DNA of 64,000 bases, taken from the NCBI GenBank assembly GCA_020627535.1, contig JAHDGU010000013.1:1-64000 (forward strand). The letters are read 5' to 3'. The translations under genes were made by a program, and so were the position numbers. This DNA comes from Saprospiraceae bacterium. GTDB taxonomy: Bacteria > Bacteroidota > Bacteroidia > Chitinophagales > Saprospiraceae. Of the stretch, positions 1 through 7,756 are shown one piece after another. Under the pieces are notes generated by a model. The model was given only the letters and a program-made list of their open reading frames with translations. It had not been told where the DNA came from and ran no database searches. Each line of letters opens with the position of its first letter. The stretch's first letter is position 1.

Positions 1-2
1 AA

Positions 3-1117
3 TACAGGAGTAGGAGAGTAGGGTCTTACCCTTTCGGCCTCACGGATGAGAATTATAGCTATGTGAATGCGGACTATGGGGATCGCATCGGTATGGATTT
101 AATGGCAAGGAGAATGACCGCGATCTACAGAGTGATGACGGCAGCAATCTGGTGCTAGACTATGGATTTAGGATTTATAATCCGGCCATTGCGAGGTTCT
201 TGTCGGTGGACCCGCTGACGAGGAGTTATCCATGGTATACGCCTTATCAGTTTGCCAGTAATAGACCTATTGACGGTATTGATTTAGATGGCTTGGAATA
301 CTTGAGAGCACAAGATTCCAAGATCGAAGTTATTAATGGTAGGACACAACTGAAGATAGAAAATCTGTCTAATCCTTCAAAGGCCAAAGTGGCATCTGCC
401 GAAGGAAGAATTGTATTTGCTGAAGGAGACCATTCAAGTCCGATTTTGACAAGTACATTTCCATTAGGCCGAGGATATGCACCGCAATTGGTCAAACAAT
501 TAAGAATTCAGTCGGACACAAAGCTTCGACTCTATCGTGACGTGTATTTCAAGAAGATTGGAGCTGGAAGTCATCAACGTAGGAAGTACCGAAAAGCAGT
601 TGAGCGACAGGGTTATAGAGTGGGAGTTCCATTTGTTCACGAAACTGCATCTGCGTGACAAACTGGAAATAAGGTTCGAACGCCAGGGGGTGTAGGCGGG
701 GGAGCTGCTGTTGTCTCTGAAAGCCTAGACACGTATATAGATTGGCGCATCACCCGAGATCTTAACCTTGCAAGTAATCAGGAAGCTTACTTGGAATACG
801 CGTACAAGCATATAGAATCTGAATTATCCGCAGAGTCTTCAATAATACCAGATGTCATAGCTCTCGATCAATCTGCAATCGAGTCTTTGGCTAATTACGT
901 ACTTCAAGGGGAAGTCAATGGAAAGCACAATGGTGAGCTTCACGAGTTAATACAGGAAATTGGAGAGAAAATGATTGATCTTTATCAGGTAGAAACTGTG
1001 AAAGTGAGGGTCTGGTTTCCAGATAAGAAGCTAAAGAAAAATGATGGAGAGCAAAATTCTTCGGAGCCATCAGGTGGTTCAGGAACGGGTGAAATTCATA
1101 CAATAAAAAAGAGTTGA
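3..1117 (+). pseudogene. Rhs core tip plus toxin-like C-terminus, module 1 (broken)
   Basis: The frame enters from before the window with Rhs core text (GLTDENYSYVNADYG), then the familiar RHS-repeat-associated core (YGFRIYNPAIARFLSVDPL ... YPWYTPYQFA ... DLDGLE). A unique tail follows the core. Two lesions are visible. Compared with modules 2 and 3, one G is missing near position 83, shifting the frame. An in-frame TGA at 656-658 also interrupts the tail; the same frame then stays open to 1117 (tail restarts QTGNKVRTPGGVGGGAA). The tail after the core is about 270 codons and I do not recognise a toxin family in it. In known Rhs systems such tails are exchangeable toxins delivered to neighbouring cells. 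Here it is probably a decaying module, unless the lesions are sequence errors. The candidate immunity gene starts 2 nt downstream. Confidence 0.75.
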
Positions 1118-1118
1118 G

Positions 1119-1604
1119 TTGCAAGCAAGGAGAGTGTTTATCATATTTGGTCTTGTCTTATTCATGTTGGCCACTTTGTGGCTCATTCATGTGAGTTGTG
1201 GAGTATCAAGGATGTTCCTTCATGACTCCTGGACAGTTGATGCTATCTTTTTAAATGACTCGGATATCACTGATAATTTTAGCGACACTAAGTTTCTTTT
1301 TATTGAAGGTGGATTCTATGCGTCACCGCGCAAGTTGGGAAGTAAACCAGCGTCTCGAAGCAAGGATTTATGGAGCTTAGAAAGAACATCATTCAATTCT
1401 TCAACCATAGATCTCGTGAACAATTCGGGTTGGTCAATTGAGGGGTCATTTCAAGTTGAGATTCTATCAAGAACCCCAAAAGCAATGGTTCTTCATGGAG
1501 ATTCTTTAAGAATTGTACTTCGAGAAGGGCCTAAGTTTAGTTTGAGGAATACATCGATTCCTGCACCTCACCTTGCAAGACCGCGAGATTCCTTGTTAGA
1601 ATAA
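1119..1604 (+). CDS. Putative membrane-anchored immunity protein of Rhs module 1
   Basis: A 161-residue protein starting with TTG two nt after the toxin stop, so probably translationally coupled. It has one N-terminal hydrophobic helix (about residues 7-27, FIIFGLVLFMLATLWLIHVS) and then a soluble, serine-rich domain I do not recognise. Position is the main argument for immunity: in Rhs and related polymorphic toxin loci the cognate immunity gene lies directly 3' of the toxin tail and is unrelated between modules, as here. The membrane anchor would fit a toxin neutralised at or near the inner membrane. The start is uncertain; no ATG is in frame near the toxin end. Confidence 0.5.
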   Translation: MQARRVFIIFGLVLFMLATLWLIHVSCGVSRMFLHDSWTVDAIFLNDSDITDNFSDTKFLFIEGGFYASPRKLGSKPASRSKDLWSLERTSFNSSTIDLVNNSGWSIEGSFQVEILSRTPKAMVLHGDSLRIVLREGPKFSLRNTSIPAPHLARPRDSLLE

Positions 1605-1611
1605 CTTCTTT

Positions 1612-1983
1612 ACAGTAAAGCGGCGTTCGTCTCGGTTCCTTCCAGCAAGTATGCCGCCAGATAGTCTGAGCCACATTCGATGGCTTGTAATCTGTCGGAT
1701 AAGCAGCATGCACGCCCACCCGCTTCGCGGTTCCTTCCTTCGATGCCGCCTGAGGGCGTCGCTACTGCGGGATTAGTCGGTCATCACTTTCAGTTGAAGA
1801 TTCAGGGAGCTGGAGTTGGACTTGGAATCCCGAGGTGAATCGTCTATCTTAGCTCAGAGCTAAAAAGTCAGCCTACGCGATAGCTGGAGAGAAGTGTGGA
1901 GTAGGAGCGAGGAGCATTGAGAATATAAAAGAAGGAGAGCCAGTCCAAATCTCTTCGGCCTCACGGATGAGAATTATAGCTAT
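1612..1983. repeat. Inter-module spacer repeat, copy 1
   Basis: Noncoding stretch between module 1 immunity and module 2. It matches 3455-3826 without gaps at a constant offset of 1843 nt, with only about half a dozen substitutions. It holds a G/C-rich block (CACCCGCTTCGCGG) and its last part encodes Rhs core residues in the +1 frame, preceded by an in-frame TGA. So modules 2 and 3 have no proper start codon of their own; the first usable start is GTG at 1984 (3827 in copy 2). No promoter is evident. It is likely the homology tract by which tips recombine into a full Rhs gene. Confidence 0.85.
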
Positions 1984-3021
1984 GTGAATGCGGACTATGG
2001 GGATGCGCACCGATATGGTTTTAATGGTAAGGAGAATGACCGTGATCTGCAGAGTGATGACGGCAGCAATCTGGTGCTGGACTATGGATTTAGGATTTAC
2101 AATCCGGCCATTGCGAGGTTCTTGTCCGTAGATCCACTGATGGGTTCATATCCGTATTATACTCCTTATCAGTTCGCCGGGAACGACGTGATTAGAAATG
2201 TCGATGTGGATGGATTGGAGAAGCATAACTACACCTTGTTGTTAGATGAAGATGGTGAAACTATTTGTGATATAGAATTTGACAGGACAGTTGGAGGATG
2301 GGCGGGGCTATTGTATAAAGAAGTTCATAGAATTATTAGTCCTGAAACTCAAACACTATATGAATTTCAATTCACAACTCTTGATGAACTACGCGATTTT
2401 GTTCAAGGTAAAACAGTAACAGAATTACGTGATTTAAACCGAGAGAAGCTTGAAATGACAATTCTAATTTTTTCTGCATGGGCCGCAATGTATGAAATTG
2501 AGCGAGGCGTAAATAGTAATATTTATCCGAACGGAGGATCAAGTCCTCCAACATCTAGCCCTATTCGGGTGAAGAACTCTTTGAATAATAACAAGATTGT
2601 CAAGGTTTCGCCAATTGCAAAAGGAAACTTTAGGGTTAATAGCAATCATAAGCTCAAAGAGTTGTCTAAGACCTATTATGGCTAAGGAAGTCAGAATACA
2701 ATAATAAGAGGTGATATCGATATTTCTGATGACATAGATGAAATTAATTCTGGATTGGCCAAGCTTGAGGACAATGTATTCACGACGTCTAGTGGAAATA
2801 GATATGGCACGCATTCGGGTAAGTCAGGAGAATTACAACCTGGAATTTATCCCCTCAGTGGAAATAAGGGTACAATAGATGTGAACGGTGCAGAATTTAA
2901 TTTTTTGAAAGAGATTCAGAAAAATGGTGGTCTGAATGAAAAACTTAAGACATTTGGTGAGAGTCATCCAAGAATTGACTATCAGAAAATTGTGAATTTG
3001 TATGAGTCAGGAAATAATTGA
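1984..3021 (+). pseudogene. Rhs core tip plus toxin-like C-terminus, module 2 (in-frame stop)
   Basis: The Rhs core part (HRYGFNGKENDRD, YGFRIYNPAIARFLSVDPL) covers about residues 1-75 and is followed by a unique AT-rich tail. A TAA at 2683-2685 interrupts the frame, but the same frame is open again from 2686 to 3021. The second part (DIDEINSGLAKLEDNVF ... YGTHSG ... GIYPLSGNKG) resembles, from memory, the polymorphic-toxin type 10 (Ntox10) pattern 'aINaGkA...Yg...lYPvsG'. That resemblance is tentative. If the TAA is real, the toxin domain is cut off from the Rhs core; if it is an error, the full product is 345 residues from GTG 1984. The candidate immunity gene overlaps the 3' end by 20 nt. 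Confidence 0.7.
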
Positions 3022-3454
3022 TGTGTTTGTTGTTACAAAAAATGATGTACAGCATGATAGAGTTCTCGCGGTGTTGAACGATAGCATTTCAAGTACTAAG
3101 AAATTTGTTGAGCCAATTTTGTTTGCAAAAAAATCTGCTACTTCATTAGGTTGGATAAAGATTGACAAATCGGTGATAGAGGGTTGGGCTTTGGAAATTT
3201 CTGGTGAAATAAATTTATCCGAGACTACGCCAACTTATCAAAGTGGAGATGCTTTAAACCTAGTTTTAGGGATAAGGCTTGTCAACGCTTTTAAAAGTGC
3301 TGTGGTTATTTCCAATGGAATCACGAGTCAAGGAAATTTTCTGCTGATTACAGATGAGTTAAAGTTGGTTGAGTGTGAGCAATTTGACGAAAACGGTGTT
3401 TTAGCCTTTACCCCTTTGGAAGAATTGCCGCCAGCGAGAAAGATAAATTTGTAA
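3002..3454 (+). CDS. Putative cytoplasmic immunity protein of Rhs module 2
   Basis: A 150-residue soluble protein starting with ATG inside the last 20 nt of the toxin frame (stop 3021). The overlap suggests coupled translation. No signal peptide or membrane segment is present. I do not recognise the family. The content is hydrophobic/beta-like with a segment EISGEINLSETTPTY. Its place directly behind the toxin tail, its lack of similarity to the immunity proteins of modules 1 and 3, and the low G+C all fit the immunity role known for polymorphic toxin loci. It ends 1-2 nt before the next spacer repeat. Confidence 0.6.
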   Translation: MSQEIIDVFVVTKNDVQHDRVLAVLNDSISSTKKFVEPILFAKKSATSLGWIKIDKSVIEGWALEISGEINLSETTPTYQSGDALNLVLGIRLVNAFKSAVVISNGITSQGNFLLITDELKLVECEQFDENGVLAFTPLEELPPARKINL

Positions 3455-3826
3455 ACAGTAAAGCGGCGTTCGTCTCGGTTCCTTCCAGCAAGTATGCCGC
3501 CAGATAGTCTGAGCCACATTCGATGGCTTGTAATCTGTCGGATAAGCAGCATGCACGCCCACCCGCTTCGCGGTTCCTTCCTTCGATGCCGCCTGAGGGC
3601 GTCGCTACTGCGGGATTAGTCGGTCATCACTTTCAGTTGAAGATTCAGGGAGCTGGAGTTGGACTTGGAATCCCGAGGTGAATCGTCTATCTTAGCTCAG
3701 AGCTAAAAAGTTAGCCTACGCGATAGCTGGAGAGAAGTGTGGAGTAGGAGCGAGGAGCATTGAGAACATAAAAAAAGGAGAGCCAATCCAAATCCCTTCG
3801 GCCTCACGGATGAGAATTATAGCTAT
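3455..3826. repeat. Inter-module spacer repeat, copy 2
   Basis: Second copy of the spacer at 1612-1983, colinear and nearly identical. Differences include GTCAGCC to GTTAGCC, and AATATAAAAGAAGG to AACATAAAAAAAGG. The near identity continues into the Rhs core coding part up to about 3945, where silent substitutions suddenly become frequent. No complete ORF of its own is seen. It lacks a start codon for module 3 apart from GTG 3827. Confidence 0.85.
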
Positions 3827-4876
3827 GTGAATGCGGACTATGGGGATGAGCACAGGTATGGCTTCAATGGCAAGGAGAATGACCGCGATCTACAGAGTGA
3901 TGACGGCAGCAATTTGGTGCTGGACTATGGATTTAGGATTTACAATCCAGCTATAGCACGTTTCCTCTCAACAGACCCGCTGACGAAGTCTTATCCCTGG
4001 TACACACCCTATCAGTTTGCTGGAAATAAGCCCACGAAATTTATCGATCTTGACGGGAAGGAAGAAGCTATTTTACCGAATTACTATGGGAGAGGAGGAG
4101 TACTCGTAAAGTGGTCTGATGATAAATACACCTATTCAGTTCCGTATACAAATCATCAAACTGCTCACTATATAAGCGAGGATGGTGAAGATTTTACTCT
4201 TTTAAACTTGTATGCAGGTGCAGATGGCGAATTTTTTGGCCGGACGCCTTTATACATGTTTAACAGAGAAGGAGAACTTAATCCACAGTTCTCAAGTGAT
4301 ATTGACAAGTTGGCATTTTTCTTGGGCTATTTTACGACTGCTTCCGATTTTTTGGAGATAGGCCCATTGGCTAGAATTGCAGGTAGAACTGGAAAGGCAG
4401 TTCAGAGATTTTTGAGGAGCCGAGGCCTAAATAGACTTGAAATTAAAAAGTTAGTTCGTGAATTAGATGCTGATGGGGGACACTCATATAGCAAACATGG
4501 TTCTCAGACTACGCCGAAGCAGCACAAAACAAGACTAGAGACTGGTGAAGCGCCGGACGGTTCTGTGTCGCGAAATCCTTCTCCATTCTCTAGTCGGTTT
4601 GCAAGTGATCAAATTCACTTAGAAGCTGCGTCAGAAGCTCTTGACGAGCTGGCTAGGACTAATAAGATTAAGAAGAACGGAATGCCCAAGAAGTTGGTCA
4701 AAGTCCATTTCGAATTTAAGGCGGCAGGAGAGACGTTTTACTTGAACGTCAATGGTGAATTAAGAACTTCAACTTCTAACTATGTTGAAGGCTATTTTAG
4801 GTATAATGAAGATAAAGGAACCTATATTTTGGAAACGCTGTTTCCCACAACAAAGCCCAATCCGTTAAAGTCTTGA
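3827..4876 (+). CDS. Rhs core tip plus nuclease-like toxin domain, module 3 (intact orphan tip)
   Basis: 349 residues in one open frame. Residues 1-80 are Rhs core (HRYGFNGKENDRD, RFLSTDPL, YPWYTPYQFAGNKP, DLDGKEE). A unique tail follows. The last ~140 residues contain GGHSYSKHGSQTTP, then RLETGEAPDGS, SSRFAS and a beta-rich end (KVHFEFKAAGETFYLNVNG). The H-x3-KHG-xxTT pattern with a later S-RF-S block recalls small BECR-type or RNase-A-like ribonuclease toxins of polymorphic loci; I cannot name the family firmly. This is the only intact module of the three, yet it lacks an ATG and a promoter, so it is probably silent until recombined onto a complete Rhs gene. The immunity gene overlaps by 4 nt. 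Confidence 0.75.
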   Translation: MNADYGDEHRYGFNGKENDRDLQSDDGSNLVLDYGFRIYNPAIARFLSTDPLTKSYPWYTPYQFAGNKPTKFIDLDGKEEAILPNYYGRGGVLVKWSDDKYTYSVPYTNHQTAHYISEDGEDFTLLNLYAGADGEFFGRTPLYMFNREGELNPQFSSDIDKLAFFLGYFTTASDFLEIGPLARIAGRTGKAVQRFLRSRGLNRLEIKKLVRELDADGGHSYSKHGSQTTPKQHKTRLETGEAPDGSVSRNPSPFSSRFASDQIHLEAASEALDELARTNKIKKNGMPKKLVKVHFEFKAAGETFYLNVNGELRTSTSNYVEGYFRYNEDKGTYILETLFPTTKPNPLKS

Positions 4877-5250
4877 GTATTTCTGACAAAATAGCTTCTG
4901 TAATAAGAATGACGATAGGTTGTTCTATTAATGAGGATGAAATTATTTCTATAGTCGATTCATATGACTTCAATTCATTGAGTCTCAAAGATGATTGGTG
5001 GTTTAACATTTTTCTGGATCAATTAGTAAATCTAAAGGAAGTCGATAATCAATCATATAATTGGAGTTCCTCCGATGAAGCTTCAGATGTTTTTTCGCTT
5101 CTAGTTGAGTTAAATGAACAGTTTGATTTGAGCTGGGTCGTTGAAGGTGGTTACGCGGAGATACGAATGCATATTTCTGGTTATGAGGCGTGTATAATTG
5201 ATGAGGGACGGGTTTATTCGGTTATGAGAATTGAGGAAATGACCAGTTAA
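4873..5250 (+). CDS. Putative immunity protein of Rhs module 3
   Basis: A 125-residue acidic soluble protein. Its TTG start (4873-4875) overlaps the toxin stop TGA (4874-4876), a classic coupled arrangement. It contains a Trp-rich patch (DDWWFNIFLDQL) and many Asp/Glu residues, common in immunity proteins that bind basic nuclease toxins. It has no membrane segment or recognised domain. Function is inferred from position and composition only. Confidence 0.6.
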   Translation: MSISDKIASVIRMTIGCSINEDEIISIVDSYDFNSLSLKDDWWFNIFLDQLVNLKEVDNQSYNWSSSDEASDVFSLLVELNEQFDLSWVVEGGYAEIRMHISGYEACIIDEGRVYSVMRIEEMTS

Positions 5251-5566
5251 GTGGCGTTCGTCGCGGTTCGTTCCAGCAAGTATGTCGCCAGATCGCTGCG
5301 CTGGATCTGTCACCATACTTGGCTTTGTCACTCAAGCTCCTCACAGCAGTTCTCAGTCTCAAATTCCTTCCTACGGTCGTCATTGATCCTTTCACTGCTC
5401 ATGATATGGCGGACTGCTCGACTCACTCAGCTGCGCTCTGAGCCGCACACAAAATCCACGCTACAGAGCTTGTGCCTGAAGCCAACGCTTTAGAGGCCGC
5501 CCACCCGCTTCGCGGTTCCCTTCCTTCGATTCCGCCTGAGGGCATCGCCCCTACGGGATCGGCCAT
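5250..5566. repeat. Degenerate third spacer of the Rhs array
   Basis: After the module 3 immunity gene the sequence again begins like the spacer (GTGGCGTTCGTCGCGGTTCGTTCCAGCAAGTATG split by changes) and ends with its G/C-rich block (CCCACCCGCTTCGCGGTTCC, CCGCCTGAGGGC), but the middle has diverged or been replaced. It marks the 3' end of the array. Short open frames here have no recognisable content. No gene is called. Confidence 0.6.
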
Positions 5567-5917
5567 TCAACCACGAACCAATACCTGCTTCTCCATCCTC
5601 TTACAGTCAATTTTTTGGGCAAGATGCTCGATGGCTTCATTAATCTTGCTAGGATCTCCGCAAGTAAATAGATCTGCTGCTGCATAGCCGTACTCGGGCC
5701 AGGTATGGATGTTGAAGTGGCTCTCTGCGATGATCAGTGTGCCAGAGATGCCTTGCGGAGCAAACTGATGGAAATAGACTTGTAGGATGGTGACGCCAGC
5801 CATTTTCGCGGCAGCGATCATATACTCCTCTAGCTGCTTGGCATCATCGAGTATGCCTCGATCGCAGTCATGGAAGTCTACGATACAGTGGTGGCCTAGA
5901 CTCGTCGGCTTACTCAA
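5567..5917 (-). CDS. speD: S-adenosylmethionine decarboxylase proenzyme (prokaryotic class)
   Basis: A 116-residue, cytosolic, pyruvoyl-dependent enzyme that makes decarboxylated AdoMet, the aminopropyl donor for spermidine. The self-cleavage site is visible as E65-S66-H67, with the conserved HTWPEYG (His71) and FTCGD (Cys86) that serve catalysis in this class. Length matches the short bacterial form (SpeH-type). The start overlaps the upstream ligase gene by 4 nt, so they are co-transcribed. With the spermidine-synthase-like gene at 7757 the locus supplies both halves of an aminopropyl transfer. Identification is firm; the final polyamine is not known. Confidence 0.95.
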   Translation of the reverse strand: MSKPTSLGHHCIVDFHDCDRGILDDAKQLEEYMIAAAKMAGVTILQVYFHQFAPQGISGTLIIAESHFNIHTWPEYGYAAADLFTCGDPSKINEAIEHLAQKIDCKRMEKQVLVRG

Positions 5918-7071
5918 GATCTGATGAAATGTGGGATGTATTGACAGTCGTCATCCACGATAAGACGCTCTGCACGTCTGAAGGACAGACCGGCACTCTT
6001 GCCGCGCACAGTATAGATGCCTGGCTGATAGTACTCGTCACAGTTGTCCTTGTACAGCTCGGCAAACTCCTGATAGATCCATTTGTCCACCTCAAGATCA
6101 CCTTCTGTGGCATCAAGCAACTTCCCTCTGCGATCCAAGATGCTGATCCGCTGTCCAAGCCTGCCGAGATAGGGCTTCTTGACGTGACGCCGCGAGATGA
6201 AGTCCTCAGCTCTAGTGCTGGTCTTGAGGAGAAAATTGGAGGAGTAGCGCTTGTAGAGCTGTGCCATGAAGACCTTGGACTGAAATACCAGTGTGTAGGC
6301 CGGATTGAGCACGTAGATGAGATCTTGGAGCTGCAGATTGTGCAAGTCATCGAGGAGTCCTGGCTCTTCATAGCAGATGAATTCCCAGGGTACCAACTTG
6401 AGCAAAAAGTCAAACTGTAAGTAGGACTGATCCTCGAGCTGCACAAAGACGCCTTCGTTTTTGGCAAATTCCACCTGAGGAAGATCTGCGTACATGGTCT
6501 CAAATCCCTCTGCCGCAGCACAATCCAGCAGGACGGACATGTTGGCAATATCCTCAGCATGACCAAGGCTGGTACCGAGCATGAGCTTTTCTCTCTGCGC
6601 TGTGATGCCCAGCCAATTGTAGGCTACACCGAGCTGTTCGAGCAGATTGTCATAGGGTAGTCCGCCCATGATGTCATTGAATCCAGCCTGTATGATGGTC
6701 GACTCTGGCAGCATGGTCGGCATGTCTGCATTGAACTCTAGAAGCTTGATCGGCAGGCCATCGATACCACCTGCAAAGTCAAATCTGCCGAGAAGATGTG
6801 CGTGTTTTTGCTCGGCACTGTGCACGATCAGGTCTTCGAGCTGGCTTGGAAAGTCAAAGAGACGAAAGTCCCGCGCTTTCACAAGTTTGTGAAGCTCCTC
6901 TTCAAAGATCTCGTAGACCTCATTGGCAGCACGCTGATACTCTTTGACCTCGTCCTCCAATACAAAAATTCCTTCTGGAACGATGTACTCGTCTTCCAGA
7001 AGGAACTCTAGTTGGTGTGACTTTATCGCGTCGTCAGGGATACCTGACAGCTCAATCAGCCTATCCTCCAT
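5914..7071 (-). CDS. Glutathionylspermidine-synthase-like ATP-grasp ligase (YgiC/YjfC type)
   Basis: A 385-residue protein of the glutathionylspermidine synthase C-terminal (GSP_synth) family. Visible family features are the preATP-grasp start (YQRAANEVYEIFEEEL), FDFAGGIDGLPIKLLEFNAD and MPTMLPES, and a C-terminal ATP-grasp part with YLGRLGQRISILDR and EYYQPGIYTVRGK. E. coli YgiC and YjfC have the same single-domain form without the amidase half. These enzymes form amide bonds between a peptide carboxylate and an amine; the substrate of the YgiC-type is not established. Adjacency to AdoMet decarboxylase and a spermidine-synthase-like protein suggests a polyamine as the amine. It overlaps both neighbours, so it is mid-operon. 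Confidence 0.9.
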   Translation of the reverse strand: MEDRLIELSGIPDDAIKSHQLEFLLEDEYIVPEGIFVLEDEVKEYQRAANEVYEIFEEELHKLVKARDFRLFDFPSQLEDLIVHSAEQKHAHLLGRFDFAGGIDGLPIKLLEFNADMPTMLPESTIIQAGFNDIMGGLPYDNLLEQLGVAYNWLGITAQREKLMLGTSLGHAEDIANMSVLLDCAAAEGFETMYADLPQVEFAKNEGVFVQLEDQSYLQFDFLLKLVPWEFICYEEPGLLDDLHNLQLQDLIYVLNPAYTLVFQSKVFMAQLYKRYSSNFLLKTSTRAEDFISRRHVKKPYLGRLGQRISILDRRGKLLDATEGDLEVDKWIYQEFAELYKDNCDEYYQPGIYTVRGKSAGLSFRRAERLIVDDDCQYIPHFIRS

Positions 7072-7606
7072 ATGATTTTGTCGACTTACCAGAGCCGTAG
7101 CTCTTGGAGCTGGTAGGTTTTCTGGTGGTTGTCCTTTTGGCAGTAGATCTCAGCTGAGAGCGGCCAGCCGTATTGGACTTGTTGTATGCACTCTCAGAGG
7201 CATATGCCGAGCGGTTGATCCCAGAGCTCATAGGTCTCCCCATCATGTAGCCGATCATACCAGCGTAGGCGATAGAGCGGATCATAGATCTGCGAGGGCT
7301 GCTTTCCTCAGTGAGTGTCACTTCATCAATTGTGAAGGTGTCTACTGTATTGTCCATGTAGGTAGCGATGATTCTACTATCCTCACGTGCGTCTAGGATC
7401 TCCTCATTGGTGATCTTAAACTCGTCTTGCTTCATTTCTTGAAGCTCGACCCAGATACCTTGCGTAGGTGTCTCGAGTGTTTCTTCGATGTAGTCTGTGC
7501 TGCTGCTATCACTGCCACTACCTCCGAGGAAGCGTACCAAGATTACAATTCCGATGATCCCATAGATTATCAATCTCCAGGGGAAAGAAGTTCGTTGTTC
7601 TGTCAT
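7061..7606 (-). CDS. Small membrane protein with Ser/Gly/Tyr-rich tail, first gene of the polyamine-ligase operon
   Basis: About 181 residues from the ATG at 7606; an open frame extends 16 codons further but MTEQRTSFPW is a more natural start just before the helix. One membrane segment (LIIYGIIGIVILVRFLG), a low-complexity Ser stretch, a globular part of about 90 residues, a second weak hydrophobic patch (SIAYAGMIGYMMG) and a basic Ser/Thr/Gly tail ending SKSYGSGKSTKSYGG. The tail and neighbourhood recall E. coli YgiB (UPF0441), which sits beside YgiC, but I cannot show homology. It overlaps the ligase gene by 11 nt. It could anchor the ligase at the membrane or be its substrate. Confidence 0.65.
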   Translation of the reverse strand: MTEQRTSFPWRLIIYGIIGIVILVRFLGGSGSDSSSTDYIEETLETPTQGIWVELQEMKQDEFKITNEEILDAREDSRIIATYMDNTVDTFTIDEVTLTEESSPRRSMIRSIAYAGMIGYMMGRPMSSGINRSAYASESAYNKSNTAGRSQLRSTAKRTTTRKPTSSKSYGSGKSTKSYGG

Positions 7607-7756
7607 GACTGAAATTTTAGTGAACGTAGAGTTGTAAAGCTTAAAGTTGAACATAATATTTGGGCTATCAAAACTTATCTCATACTGATAAGCTTCATCG
7701 TTGGGCTCTGTTCCATCGTCTACGAGCTCCTCATTTGCACCATCAGCTCCTACCTG

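Noticed and set aside
656-658. TGA in Rhs module 1 as a selenocysteine or reassigned codon
   Set aside because: No SECIS-like hairpin is evident behind it, the other split frames use TAA, and many genes in the window end normally with TGA and TAA.
5251-5687. Plus-strand open frames over the last spacer and the speD gene
   Set aside because: They lie antisense to the certain AdoMet decarboxylase or within the degenerate spacer and show no domain or signal features.
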